DNA of 64,000 nucleotides, taken from positions 186,001-250,000 of the forward strand of contig NZ_BSPC01000015.1 in NCBI RefSeq assembly GCF_030160835.1, read 5' to 3'. The translations under genes were made by a program, and so were the position numbers. The stretch comes from Labrys miyagiensis (GTDB taxonomy: Bacteria; Pseudomonadota; Alphaproteobacteria; Rhizobiales; Labraceae). Under the pieces are notes generated by a model. The model was not told where the DNA came from. It saw only the letters and a program-made list of their open reading frames with translations, and searched no databases. Positions 1 to 8,530 of this stretch are shown here, piece by piece (position 1 is the first letter of the stretch; every line of letters begins with the position of its first letter).

Positions 1-190
1 TGATCGCGACATAGCCGGCCACCAGCCGGCGCGCCCATGGCGAAGGCCCGACGCTGGCAAAGCCGCAGACAAGGCCGATGACCGCACCCAGTGCCACCGA
101 GGCGATGGCGAGGCCGATGCCGAGGGCAAGGCCCCAGAGCAGCTTGTCGAAGCTTGCCCAGACGACCGAGAAGTTCAGCGTGTAACCCAT
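1..190 (-). CDS. Amino acid ABC transporter permease, N-terminal fragment
   Basis: The first 63 codons of an inner-membrane permease run off the left edge; the start is the ATG whose complement ends at 190. After a short amphipathic N-terminus (MGYTLNFSVVW) comes a hydrophobic segment rich in Gly, Ala, Leu and Val (about residues 17-43), as expected for the first membrane span of HisM/GlnP-type permeases. It lies 88 bp downstream of a family-3 binding protein on the same strand, so the two probably form one polar amino acid importer operon. The ATPase would lie outside the window. The family call rests on the neighbour and the hydrophobic pattern, since the diagnostic EAA loop is not in view. 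Confidence 0.7.
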   Translation of the reverse strand, partial: MGYTLNFSVVWASFDKLLWGLALGIGLAIASVALGAVIGLVCGFASVGPSPWARRLVAGYVAI

Positions 191-278
191 GGCCCGCTCC
201 CGCAGCCTTTCCAGCCGTCACGCCGAAGCGTGATGGGCCGGCAGCGAAGCGCCCGAATGCGCTCCGCTGCCTGTGCAA

Positions 279-1124
279 TCAGCGCATCTCGGTGGGAAAG
301 CCCGGGGTCGGAGCAGGCGGGGTGACGCCGAACCAGGTTTCGAAGGACTTCTTGTAGTCGGGGAAGTCGACGCCCGTCATGGCCTCGCGCAGAGCCGTAT
401 TGACGAAGTTCAGCCAATCCGCATCGCCCAGCTTCACCGCACAGGAATAGGTCTGCGGGTTCCAGGCATAGCCGGCGTCGACATATTTGTCGGGGTTCTT
501 CTTCATGAACCAGCGCAGGGAGGACAGATCGGTCGCAGCGGCGTCGGAGCGGCCGGAGTTGAGCGCCTGATACATCAGGTCGAAGCTGTCATACTGATCG
601 ACCTTGGCGTCCGGTAGAGCCTGATGGACCATGTCCTCGGCATAGACGTTCTGCAGCACCGCGACAGTGACACTGGAACCAGCCGACTTCAGCGCATTGT
701 AGTCAGCATATTTGCCGCCCTTGGGCAGCAGCAGGCCGACGCCTTCGCGATAATAGGGGATGGTGAAGGCCACCTGCTGGGCACGCGGCGCCGTCACGGT
801 CATTGCCTGGCAGGTTATGTCGACCTGGCCGGTGGTGATGTTGGGAATACGGGCGTCCGAGGACTGGGTGACGAACTCCACCTTGCTCGGATCGTTGAAC
901 AGGCCCTTGGCCAGGATATGGGCGATGTCGATGTCGAAGCCGACAAGCTCGCCCTTGTCGTCCTGGAAGTGCCAGGGTGGGTTGGTGCTGCCGGTGCCGA
1001 CGATGAGCTTGCCGCGCGCCAGTACCTCCTGGAGTTTGCCGTCGGCCTGCGCCCCGCTGATGGCGGACAGGCAGAGCGTCGCCGCGCCCAGGCCGGCGAC
1101 GAGCACTTTCATGAAGCGGTTCAT
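279..1124 (-). CDS. Polar amino acid ABC transporter substrate-binding protein (SBP family 3)
   Basis: A 281-residue periplasmic binding protein. Residues 1-27 are a Sec signal peptide (MNRFMK, hydrophobic core, cleavage after AQA). The mature part has family-3 features: an early GKLIVGTG strand, the phrase VGFDIDIAHILAK, which matches the GFDVD(L/I)A signature, and DVIPNITTGQVDIT-like spacing in the first lobe. It should deliver an amino acid or opine-like ligand to the adjacent permease (1-190). The ligand cannot be told from sequence. A divergent IclR regulator starts 135 bp upstream and is the obvious candidate regulator. The length is normal for the family. Confidence 0.9.
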   Translation of the reverse strand: MNRFMKVLVAGLGAATLCLSAISGAQADGKLQEVLARGKLIVGTGSTNPPWHFQDDKGELVGFDIDIAHILAKGLFNDPSKVEFVTQSSDARIPNITTGQVDITCQAMTVTAPRAQQVAFTIPYYREGVGLLLPKGGKYADYNALKSAGSSVTVAVLQNVYAEDMVHQALPDAKVDQYDSFDLMYQALNSGRSDAAATDLSSLRWFMKKNPDKYVDAGYAWNPQTYSCAVKLGDADWLNFVNTALREAMTGVDFPDYKKSFETWFGVTPPAPTPGFPTEMR

Positions 1125-1259
1125 CTGTTTTCCCTCTATAGGCCTGCTTGTGCGGTTGTCTTGTATTTTGGACAGTCGTCTTTTATGCAGGACAGCGTGA
1201 CGCTATACGGGCAGGTGTTTTTGTGTCAAGAGGGGCTGTTGCGAATTGGAAGAAGCCGA

Positions 1260-2045
1260 ATGGATGAGCGGGTCGGTCAGTCGAAGCCATCTCCAGCCTC
1301 GCTGACGGAGCGTCAGCGGGGTATCGATCGCGTCATCGATGTCCTGGAAGCCTTGCTGCGCCTGCGCCAGCCGACCAAGGTCGGCGATCTCGCCCGCAAG
1401 ATCGGGGCGCCACGCTCGACGCTCTATGCCATCGTCAACCGACTGGTCGAGGCGGAGATGCTCGAGCCGGTGGGCGAGGACGGCTACATCTATTTCGGCA
1501 AGGCCATGCATCTGTTTGGCCGCGCCTATACCGAGGCCAATCCGCTGCATCGCCGCTGCCGTGCCGTGCTGGACAGGCTGGCGGCGGAGACGAGTGCGAC
1601 AGCGCAGCTCTGCGCCCTTCGCGGCCACAAATATGTCGTGGTGGACTCGAGCGATGGCTCCGGCCTCTTCCGCATCACCACCGATATCGGCGTGGAGGTG
1701 CCGCTGCCCTGGACGGCGTCAGGCCGGCTCCTGCTCGACCACATGACGGCCGAGGAGGTTCGCGCCTTCGTGCCGCCCGAAGACTACAGGCTTCCTGATG
1801 GGCGGGTGGTGGATCCGGAGGAGTTCGTCGTTGGCGTGGCGCAGGCCCGGATCGACGGGCGCTGCATGACGACGAGCCTTTCCGATCGCTTCACCTCTTG
1901 TCTCGCCGCGCCTATCCGCGACCGGCGTGGTGTCGCCGTCGCTACCATTTGCTTGGTGGTGCCGGCGGATACGGCCGAGGGTCGCAAGCGCGAGCTGCTC
2001 GATAGGATCGTCGCGGCTGGGCTCGACCTTTCCGATCGGCCCTAA
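1260..2045 (+). CDS. IclR family transcriptional regulator
   Basis: A 261-residue DNA-binding regulator. The N-terminal winged helix-turn-helix spans about residues 20-80 (RVIDVLEALLRLRQPTKVGD, then ARKIGAPRSTLYAIVNRL). The C-terminal IclR effector domain follows, with the typical PLPWTASGR and CLAAPIRD motifs. The ATG at 1260 was chosen because it leaves a normal family length; an in-frame ATG at 1185 is possible but adds an atypical tail. It is divergent from the amino acid importer (279-1124) and probably controls it. The shared region 1125-1259 has two GGACAG copies (around 1170 and 1190) that could be operator half-sites, but this is weak. Confidence 0.92.
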   Translation: MDERVGQSKPSPASLTERQRGIDRVIDVLEALLRLRQPTKVGDLARKIGAPRSTLYAIVNRLVEAEMLEPVGEDGYIYFGKAMHLFGRAYTEANPLHRRCRAVLDRLAAETSATAQLCALRGHKYVVVDSSDGSGLFRITTDIGVEVPLPWTASGRLLLDHMTAEEVRAFVPPEDYRLPDGRVVDPEEFVVGVAQARIDGRCMTTSLSDRFTSCLAAPIRDRRGVAVATICLVVPADTAEGRKRELLDRIVAAGLDLSDRP

Positions 2046-2048
2046 GCC

Positions 2049-2546
2049 TCAATCACCCCTCGCCAGCGCCTCCAGCGGCTCGCCGGTCAACCGGCAGCCG
2101 ATCCATTCCTTGCGCAGGATGGCGCCGTGCTTTTCGTAGAAGCCGATGGCGGGCTCGTTCCAGTCGAGCACCGACCATTCGAAGCGACCGAGCTTCTCGG
2201 TGAGACAGCGTTGGGCAAGGTGGCGCAGCAGCGCCTTGCCAATGCCGTGCTCGCGGAATTCCTCGCGGACGAAGAGATCTTCCAGAAAGAGGCCGTGGCG
2301 GCCGAGAAAGGTCGAGTAGTTGTAGAACCACAGGGCGAAACCCGCGGTCTCGCCGTTCCATTCGGCGATGTCGCAGAACACGCGAGGCAGATCGCCGAAC
2401 AGGGTTGCCGTGATGTCTGCATCGCTGGCCGTGACCTCGTGCAGCAGCTTCTCATAGACGGCGAGCTGACGGATGAGGCCGAGGATGGCGGCGGCATCCT
2501 TCGGTTCGGCGCGGCGAATGGTCAGCGAGCGGATGGTCGAGGACAT
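2049..2546 (-). CDS. GNAT family N-acetyltransferase (diamine/thialysine acetyltransferase-like)
   Basis: A 165-residue acetyl-CoA-dependent N-acetyltransferase with one GNAT fold: RRAEPKDAAAILGLI at the N-terminus, the acceptor-strand LEDLFVREEFREHGIGKALL (motif A, acetyl-CoA loop R-x-x-G-I-G), and VLDWNEPAIGFYEKHGA near the C-terminus (motif B). The FYNYSTFLGRHGLFLEDLFV stretch closely resembles SSAT2/thialysine N-acetyltransferase proteins, so a small amine substrate is likely; this part is inference. Its stop faces the stop of the IclR gene three bases away (convergent). A terminator for the upstream minus-strand hydrolase lies just 5' of it, so it is probably transcribed alone. Confidence 0.88.
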   Translation of the reverse strand: MSSTIRSLTIRRAEPKDAAAILGLIRQLAVYEKLLHEVTASDADITATLFGDLPRVFCDIAEWNGETAGFALWFYNYSTFLGRHGLFLEDLFVREEFREHGIGKALLRHLAQRCLTEKLGRFEWSVLDWNEPAIGFYEKHGAILRKEWIGCRLTGEPLEALARGD

Positions 2547-2563
2547 GGGGCCCTTCCAGCAAA

Positions 2564-2587
2564 AAGCCCGCCGGGGAGGGCGGGCTT
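2564..2587 (-). terminator. Rho-independent terminator of the alpha/beta hydrolase gene
   Basis: Inverted repeat AAGCCCGCC (2564-2572) and GGCGGGCTT (2579-2587) with a 6-base loop. On the minus strand the stem is followed by a run of five T. It lies 24 bp beyond the stop of the minus-strand hydrolase at 2611. Confidence 0.85.
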
Positions 2588-2610
2588 GAAACGAAGCTTG
2601 TTGATGAAGC

Positions 2611-3270
2611 TCAGGCGGCGTCGATCTCGTTGAGGCCGAGGCGCCTGTCGAGATAGGAGGAGCAAGACGCGATCAGCTCATCCGTCTTGTTGTCGAAGAA
2701 GTGATTGGCGCCCGAAATCACCGACTGTTCGATGATGATGCCCTTCTGCGTCTTCAGCTTGGAGACGAGGGTCTCGACATCCTTGAGCGGGGCCACGCGG
2801 TCGGCGTCGCCATGCACGATCAGGCCCGAGGAGGGGCAGGGGGCGAGGAAGGAGAAGTCGAAGCGGTTGGCTGGGGGCGCGACCGAGATGAAGCCCTCGA
2901 TCTCCGGGCGGCGCATCAGGAGCTGCATGCCGATCCAGGCGCCGAAGGAGACGCCCGCAATCCAGCAGGACTTGGCTTCCGGCGTCACCGCCTGCACCCA
3001 GTCGAGCGCCGAGGCGGCATCCGACAATTCACCCGCGCCATGGTCGAACGAGCCCTGGCTGCGGCCGACGCCGCGGAAATTGAAGCGCAGGGCCGAAAAG
3101 CCGCGCTGCACGAAGGCATAGAACAGATCGTAGACGATCTTGTTGTTCATCGTCCCGCCGAACTGGGGATGGGGATGCAGGACGATGGCGATGGGGGCTC
3201 CGCGCTGCTTGGAAGGCTGGAAGCGGCCCTCGATGCGGCCTGCAGGGCCGGTGAACGTAACTTCGGGCAT
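2611..3270 (-). CDS. Alpha/beta hydrolase (COG2945-type)
   Basis: A 219-residue cytoplasmic alpha/beta hydrolase. The N-terminal strand is followed by VLHPHPQFGGTMNNK (oxyanion region), FNFRGVGRSQG, the nucleophile elbow GVSFGAW, an acid in HGDADRVAP and the catalytic-type His in SGANHFFDNK. The ATG at 3270 gives the conserved MPEVTFTGPAGRIEG start; an upstream in-frame ATG at 3318 adds 16 atypical residues. It is divergent from the SUF operon, with the Irr/ICE-type palindrome between them, so it may share iron-dependent control. This hydrolase next to the suf genes is a common arrangement in Rhizobiales, but its substrate is unknown. Confidence 0.88.
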   Translation of the reverse strand: MPEVTFTGPAGRIEGRFQPSKQRGAPIAIVLHPHPQFGGTMNNKIVYDLFYAFVQRGFSALRFNFRGVGRSQGSFDHGAGELSDAASALDWVQAVTPEAKSCWIAGVSFGAWIGMQLLMRRPEIEGFISVAPPANRFDFSFLAPCPSSGLIVHGDADRVAPLKDVETLVSKLKTQKGIIIEQSVISGANHFFDNKTDELIASCSSYLDRRLGLNEIDAA

Positions 3271-3354
3271 AGATTGAAGTGCCTCTTTGTGTGCCTTGAA
3301 CCCGCGCTCCGGCTCCAACGACTGGCCTTGACGGCCGGGGCGAGAAGGAGTAGT

Positions 3355-3375
3355 TCTTTAGAATAATTCTAAAGA
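3355..3375. promoter_or_regulatory. Irr/ICE-type iron control palindrome upstream of the SUF operon
   Basis: A 21-bp perfect palindrome around a central A, with core TTTAGAATAATTCTAAA at 3357-3373. This matches the rhizobial iron control element bound by Irr (TTTAGAA-N3-TTCTAAA). It lies between the divergent hydrolase start (3270) and the first suf gene (3529). Operator identity is inferred from the motif and from known Irr control of suf genes in Rhizobiales. Confidence 0.8.
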
Positions 3376-3528
3376 GACTGTCGCCTGTGCGACGCGCTCC
3401 GGTCCCTGCGCCGATAAGGACGCATTACACCCAGCCCGCGTTCGGGTAGCGCTTCTTAGCACGAAGAGCAGGGCGTTTTGCAAGCTTTTCCGTATCGATG
3501 GACTGCTTAAACGACGGATATTTGACGT

Positions 3529-4704
3529 TTGACGAGATCGCGCCTCTATCTGGACCATAACGCGACGACACCGCTGCGGGCTGAAGCCCGTGACGCGATG
3601 GTCGTAGCCCTGGATCAGTGCGGCGCGGCGTCTTCCATACATGGGGACGGACGCGCCGCGCGCAAGCGCGTCGAGGCTGCGCGACAGCAGATTGCCGCCC
3701 TTGTCGGCGCGCAGGCGAAGAATGTCGTGTTCTGCGCCTCGGCCACCGAAGCCAACAACATGGCGCTCAGTCTCGACTGGCAGCGGGCCGGAAGGCCGGT
3801 TGTACAACGCATAGCCGTGTCCAGCATCGAGCATGCCAGCGTTCTGAACGGCGTTCATGCCAGCGAAGCGCCTGCGCTTCTGCGGGTGGGCGCTGATGGC
3901 ATTGTCGATCTCGAAGCGGTCAGGACATTGCTGGCCCGCTGGCAGGCCGAAGGCGTCAGCGGCCTTGTCTCGGTGATGCTCGCCAACAATGAGACGGGCG
4001 TGATCCAGTCGGTGGGCGAGATCGCCGCGCTGGTGCATGAGGCCGGCGGCCTCCTGCATTGTGACGCAGCACAGGCGGCAGGGAAGATCTCTTTCTCGAT
4101 CAGTGAGATCGGTGCCGATCTTCTCACGCTTTCGAGCCACAAGCTGGGCGGCCCGCTCGGCGCCGGTGCGCTCGTGTTGGCCAGCGACAGCCTGCACCAG
4201 CCTCATCCGCTGATCCGCGGCGGTGGACAGGAGAAGGGCATGCGGGCCGGGACCGAGAATGTGCCTGCCATAGCCGGTTTCGGTGCTGCGGCCGAGGCTG
4301 CGCAGCATGGCTTTGGCGTTTTCGGCGGCCATGTGCAGGCTCTGCGGGACGAGTTGGAGCAGCGCCTGCGCGCGAATTCGCCGGACCTGGTGGTTTTCGG
4401 CGTGGGCGGAAAGCGCCTGCCGAACACGCTCAACTTCGCCGAGCCGGGGATGCCGGCCGAAATGGCATTGATTGCGCTCGATCTTGAGGGTATTTCCGTG
4501 TCGTCAGGATCAGCCTGTTCGTCGGGCAAGGTCAAGGTCAGCCATGTGCTGACGGCCATGGGTGTGGCCCCGGAACTTGCGAACTGCGCGTTGCGGGTGT
4601 CGCTGGGGCGCGAAAACACAGTCCAGGACATTGAGTTTTTCATCGCAGTCTGGACAAGGCTGCGAAAGAACATACATGAGAGAAAGCAGCATCGGGCGGC
4701 TTAA
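3529..4704 (+). CDS. Cysteine desulfurase, NifS/IscS class, first gene of the SUF operon
   Basis: A 391-residue PLP enzyme that takes sulfur from L-cysteine as a persulfide for Fe-S cluster assembly. Visible features are the N-terminal YLDHNATTPLR, SATEANNMAL, NNETGVIQ, the PLP lysine K205 in SSHKLGGPLGAG, and the catalytic loop SSGSACSSGKVKVSHVL with C330. The long C330 loop marks it as a group-I (IscS/NifS) enzyme, unlike the group-II SufS encoded later in the operon. The start is a TTG directly downstream of an in-frame stop, so nothing longer is possible. No IscU-like scaffold follows; sufB does. Confidence 0.93.
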   Translation: MTRSRLYLDHNATTPLRAEARDAMVVALDQCGAASSIHGDGRAARKRVEAARQQIAALVGAQAKNVVFCASATEANNMALSLDWQRAGRPVVQRIAVSSIEHASVLNGVHASEAPALLRVGADGIVDLEAVRTLLARWQAEGVSGLVSVMLANNETGVIQSVGEIAALVHEAGGLLHCDAAQAAGKISFSISEIGADLLTLSSHKLGGPLGAGALVLASDSLHQPHPLIRGGGQEKGMRAGTENVPAIAGFGAAAEAAQHGFGVFGGHVQALRDELEQRLRANSPDLVVFGVGGKRLPNTLNFAEPGMPAEMALIALDLEGISVSSGSACSSGKVKVSHVLTAMGVAPELANCALRVSLGRENTVQDIEFFIAVWTRLRKNIHERKQHRAA

Positions 4705-4750
4705 ACGCTTGTCTGGGCTGTACAATTTGCCGCTTTCGGGTGGTGCCAAG

Positions 4751-4856
4751 GCGTTTTGCGATTTGACGGAAACGGCAAGAATCGCAAACGCGTCAAAACA
4801 GGAGGCTAGAGCAAGACCGGTTTTCGTCGAAACGCGTTTTGCTCTTGGAATCTAGT
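4751..4856. repeat. Two palindromic repeats in the leader of sufB
   Basis: In the 152-bp gap between the desulfurase and sufB, GCGTTTTGCGATT (4751-4763) is mirrored by AATCGCAAACGC (4780-4791) with one bulged base. A second imperfect hairpin runs from CTAGAGCAA (about 4806) to TTGCTC and CTAG just before the sufB ATG. The motifs resemble the RPE-type repeats at 61917-62021. They may be a mobile palindromic unit or an operon-internal RNA control element. Confidence 0.5.
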
Positions 4857-6329
4857 ATGCCTGCAGTTCAGGAAACCGTCGAACAGGTCCGGGCGATCGA
4901 CGTCGATCAGTACAAGTACGGCTTCGTCACGGATGTCGAGATGGAGCTTGCGCCCAAAGGCTTGTCCGAGGATATCGTGCGCTACATCTCGGCCAAGAAG
5001 GGCGAGCCTGTCTGGATGACGGAATGGCGGCTCGATGCCTATCGCCGCTGGAAGACCATGCAGGAACCGACCTGGGCGCGCGTCGAATATCCGAAGATCG
5101 ATTACCAGGACCTCTATTACTACGCCGCGCCGAAGAAGAACGGGGCGCCGAAGTCGCTCGACGAGATCGATCCCGAGATCCTCAAGACCTATGAGAAGCT
5201 CGGCATCCCCCTGCGCGAGGTGGAAGCGCTGGAGGGCATCGCCCCGGCCAACCGCATCGCCGTCGATGCCGTGTTCGATTCCGTCTCCGTGGTCACCACC
5301 TTCAAGGCGGAATTAGCCAAGGCTGGCGTGATCTTCTGCTCGATTTCGGAAGCACTGCGCGAGCATCCGGATCTTGTGAGGAAATATCTCGGCACTGTGG
5401 TGCCTTCCACCGACAACTTCTTCGCCACGCTGAATTCAGCCGTGTTCTCGGACGGCTCCTTCGTTTATATACCGCCGGGCGTGCGCTGCCCGATGGAACT
5501 GTCGACCTATTTCCGCATCAACGAGGAGAAGACCGGCCAGTTCGAGCGCACGCTGATCATCGCGGACAAGGGCGCCTATGTGTCCTATCTCGAAGGCTGC
5601 ACGGCGCCGCGTCGCGACGAGAACCAGCTTCATGCCGCCGTGGTCGAGTTGGTCGCGCTCGATGATGCCGAGATCAAATATTCGACGGTGCAGAATTGGT
5701 ATCCGGGCGACTCGCAAGGCAAGGGCGGCATCTACAACTTCGTCACCAAGCGTGGCGATTGCCGCGGCGCGCGCTCGAAGATCTCCTGGACACAGGTGGA
5801 AACCGGTTCGGCCATCACCTGGAAGTACCCATCCTGCATCCTGCGCGGCGAGGGCTCGCAGGGCGAGTTCTATTCGATCGCGGTGTCGAATGGGCGCCAG
5901 CAGGTCGACAGCGGCACCAAGATGATCCATCTCGGCAAGAACACCAAGAGCCGCATCATCTCTAAGGGCATCTCGGCCGGACACTCGAACAACACCTATC
6001 GCGGCCTGGTCTCGGCCCATCGCAAGGCCAGCAATGCGCGAAATTTCACCAATTGCGACTCGCTGCTGATCGGCGAGCACTGCGGCGCGCACACCGTGCC
6101 CTATATCGAGTCGAAGAATTCATCGGCCGTGTTCGAGCATGAGGCGACCACCTCGAAGATCTCGGACGACCAGCTGTTCTACTGCCTCCAGCGTGGCCTT
6201 TCGGCCGAGGAGGCGACGGCCCTGATCGTCAACGGCTTCGTCAAGGACGTGCTGCAGCATTTGCCGATGGAGTTCGCGGTCGAGGCGCAGAAACTCATCT
6301 CCATCAGCCTGGAGGGCAGCGTCGGCTGA
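4857..6329 (+). CDS. sufB: Fe-S cluster assembly protein SufB
   Basis: A 490-residue scaffold subunit of the SufBC2D complex, which builds nascent Fe-S clusters in the cytoplasm. It is full length and shows the family's beta-helix core ([22 protein letters not shown] in two parts), the conserved RGDCRGA and [20 protein letters not shown] block, [13 protein letters not shown] and [18 protein letters not shown]. The C-terminal NGFVKDVL segment is the SufC-binding region. The ATG at 4857 ([10 protein letters not shown]) is preferred over a TTG six codons upstream. sufC follows after 73 bp. Confidence 0.97.
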   Translation: MPAVQETVEQVRAIDVDQYKYGFVTDVEMELAPKGLSEDIVRYISAKKGEPVWMTEWRLDAYRRWKTMQEPTWARVEYPKIDYQDLYYYAAPKKNGAPKSLDEIDPEILKTYEKLGIPLREVEALEGIAPANRIAVDAVFDSVSVVTTFKAELAKAGVIFCSISEALREHPDLVRKYLGTVVPSTDNFFATLNSAVFSDGSFVYIPPGVRCPMELSTYFRINEEKTGQFERTLIIADKGAYVSYLEGCTAPRRDENQLHAAVVELVALDDAEIKYSTVQNWYPGDSQGKGGIYNFVTKRGDCRGARSKISWTQVETGSAITWKYPSCILRGEGSQGEFYSIAVSNGRQQVDSGTKMIHLGKNTKSRIISKGISAGHSNNTYRGLVSAHRKASNARNFTNCDSLLIGEHCGAHTVPYIESKNSSAVFEHEATTSKISDDQLFYCLQRGLSAEEATALIVNGFVKDVLQHLPMEFAVEAQKLISISLEGSVG

Positions 6330-6402
6330 TCCGGCGCCCTCCAAGAAATTTCGCGCCGGAATCTCCGCGATTCCCGCGACACCAAATTCAGGACCGATAG
6401 AA

Positions 6403-7149
6403 ATGCTCGAAATCAAGAACCTCCACGCCGAGATCGACGGCAAGCCGATCCTCCAGGGGCTGAGCCTCAAGGTGGCCGACGGCGAGGTCGCGGCCATCAT
6501 GGGCCCGAACGGCTCCGGCAAGTCGACCCTCTCCTATATCCTCGCCGGCAAGGACGATTACGAGGTTACCGGGGGAGAGATCCTGCTCGACGGCGAGAAC
6601 ATCCTGGACGTGCCGGTGGAAGAGCGCGCTGCCCGCGGCGTGTTCCTGGCCTTCCAATACCCGCTGGAGATCCCGGGCGTTGCCACCATGACCTTCCTCA
6701 AGGCCGCGCTCAATGCCCAGCGCAAGGCGCGCGGCGAGGGCGAATTGTCGACGCCGGATTTCATCAAGCGCGTGAACAAGGCGGCCGATGATCTTAAGAT
6801 TCCAAGGGAAATGCTGCGGCGCGCCTTCAATGTCGGCTTCTCGGGCGGTGAGAAGAAGCGCATGGAAATCCTGCAGATGTCCCTGCTGCAGCCGAGCCTG
6901 GCCGTGCTCGACGAGACCGATTCCGGCCTCGACATCGACGCGCTGCGCATTGTTGCCGAGGGCGTGAACGCCCTGCGCTCGCCCCAGCGCTCCTTCATCG
7001 TCATTACCCATTACCAGCGCCTGCTCGAGCATATCGTGCCCGACAGCGTGCATGTGCTCTCCAAGGGCCGCATCGTGAAGTCCGGCGGCAAGGAGCTGGC
7101 GCTCGAACTCGAAGCCAATGGTTATCGCGATTACGAGGAAGCGGCGTAA
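6403..7149 (+). CDS. sufC: Fe-S cluster assembly ATPase SufC
   Basis: A 248-residue ABC-type ATPase of the soluble SufBC2D scaffold; ATP hydrolysis drives the SufB-SufD rearrangement. Walker A is GPNGSGKST (about residues 34-42), the Q-loop lies in FLAFQYPLEIPGV, the SufC form of the signature is FSGGEKKRMEIL (about residues 146-157), Walker B is LAVLDETDSGLDIDAL and the switch His lies in VITHYQRLL. There are no membrane segments. The length is typical. Its stop is two bases before the sufD ATG, which suggests translational coupling. Confidence 0.97.
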   Translation: MLEIKNLHAEIDGKPILQGLSLKVADGEVAAIMGPNGSGKSTLSYILAGKDDYEVTGGEILLDGENILDVPVEERAARGVFLAFQYPLEIPGVATMTFLKAALNAQRKARGEGELSTPDFIKRVNKAADDLKIPREMLRRAFNVGFSGGEKKRMEILQMSLLQPSLAVLDETDSGLDIDALRIVAEGVNALRSPQRSFIVITHYQRLLEHIVPDSVHVLSKGRIVKSGGKELALELEANGYRDYEEAA

Positions 7150-7151
7150 CC

Positions 7152-8474
7152 ATGGCCAACGTCATCCCAGTCAAGACCCCGGCGGAAACGGCGCTGGACG
7201 AAGCCTATGGCGGCCTGCGACAGGTGCTGCCAGGCGAAGCCGGCGTGCGCAGCTTGCGCGAGGATGCCATTGCGAAGTTCCGCGCGAGCGGCCTGCCGCA
7301 TCGCCGCGTCGAGGACTTCAAATATACGGATCTGCGCGCTCTGATGCGCGACGCCAATCCCGTTTCCACCGGCCCCAAGGGCTCGCCCTCGGCCGACGGG
7401 AAGGCGGAGGATTTCCTCGCCGGCATCGACCATGTTCGCCTCGTCATCGTCGACGGCGCCTATTCGCCTTCGCTGTCGAATGTTGCGGAACTGCCGGCCG
7501 GCCTGCGTGTTGCCTCCCTGGCCGAGACCCTGGCGTCCGCCGATGCGACCTTGATTGCCGAGCTTGGCGCCGGCGCGCCCGACAATGCCGTGCTCGATCT
7601 CAACACCGCCTTCATGAGTGATGGCGTGGTCGTCACCGTCGATCCAGGCGTGGCGATCGCAAAGCCGGTGGCGATCGAGACGCGTCACAGCGCCGCCACG
7701 GCGCAGGCGACGTTCACCCGCTCGCTGGTCGTGCTTGGCTCCGGCGCCAGCCTGACGCTGATCGACAGCTATGAGGGGCCGGAAGGCGTGGCGCATCAGA
7801 CCAATGCCGCACTGGCCGTGAAGGTCGGTGATGGCGCTGAGCTACACCGTCTCAGCTTCCAGGCGCAAGGCCTTGAGGCACAACATCTTTCCTCGCTGCT
7901 CATCACGCTCGGCAAGGACGCCAGGCTTCAGAGTTTTGCCCTGGAGAGCGGGGCGGCCGTGTCGCGCAACCAGCTTTTCCTCACCTACAAGGGCGACAAC
8001 GCCAAGGCCCTGCTTAGCGGAGCGACCCTGCTCGCTGGTACCCGCCATGCCGATACCACGCTGGTGGTGGACCATTTGGCGCTGGGGGGCGAGAGCCGCG
8101 AATTGTTCAATGCCGTGATCGACGGCGAAGCGCGTTCGGTATTCCAGGGCAAGATCGTGGTTCGCCATGGCGCGCAGAAGACGGACGGGCGCATGATGAG
8201 CCGCTCGCTGCTGCTCTCCGAGACGGCCGAGGCCAACGCCAAGCCGGAGCTGGAGATCTTCGCCGACGATGTGCAGTGCGCCCATGGCGCGACCTGCGGC
8301 GCGCTTGACGAGGACCTCTTGTTCTATTGCAAGGCCCGCGGCATCCCGCAGGCCGAGGCCGAGGCGATCCTGGTGCAGGCTTTCGTCGGCGAGGCGATCG
8401 AGACGGTCGAGGATGAAGCGCTGCGGGAGAAGTTGAGCGCCCTTACGGAGGCGTGGCTCAGCCGGCGCGTTTGA
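7152..8474 (+). CDS. sufD: Fe-S cluster assembly protein SufD
   Basis: A 440-residue SufB paralogue that completes the SufBC2D scaffold and is needed for iron acquisition by the complex. Early residues include LPHRRVEDFKYTDLRALMRD, typical of SufD. The central beta-helix is less conserved than in SufB. The C-terminal SufB/SufD domain is clear: MMSRSLLLSETAEANAKPEL, DVQCAHGATCGALDEDLLFYC and the ARGI-x5-EAEAILVQAFVGE helix that docks SufC. It starts two bases after sufC and ends 56 bp before sufS. Confidence 0.96.
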   Translation: MANVIPVKTPAETALDEAYGGLRQVLPGEAGVRSLREDAIAKFRASGLPHRRVEDFKYTDLRALMRDANPVSTGPKGSPSADGKAEDFLAGIDHVRLVIVDGAYSPSLSNVAELPAGLRVASLAETLASADATLIAELGAGAPDNAVLDLNTAFMSDGVVVTVDPGVAIAKPVAIETRHSAATAQATFTRSLVVLGSGASLTLIDSYEGPEGVAHQTNAALAVKVGDGAELHRLSFQAQGLEAQHLSSLLITLGKDARLQSFALESGAAVSRNQLFLTYKGDNAKALLSGATLLAGTRHADTTLVVDHLALGGESRELFNAVIDGEARSVFQGKIVVRHGAQKTDGRMMSRSLLLSETAEANAKPELEIFADDVQCAHGATCGALDEDLLFYCKARGIPQAEAEAILVQAFVGEAIETVEDEALREKLSALTEAWLSRRV

Positions 8475-8530
8475 TGCGCTGACGCTCTCTCTTCGGAGCG
8501 GGTGGCAGTGCGCGTGGAAGGAATTGAATT

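Noticed and set aside
624-1259. N-terminal extension of the IclR regulator
   Set aside because: The frame is open upstream but lies antisense to the amino acid binding protein and would add 212 residues unlike any IclR protein.
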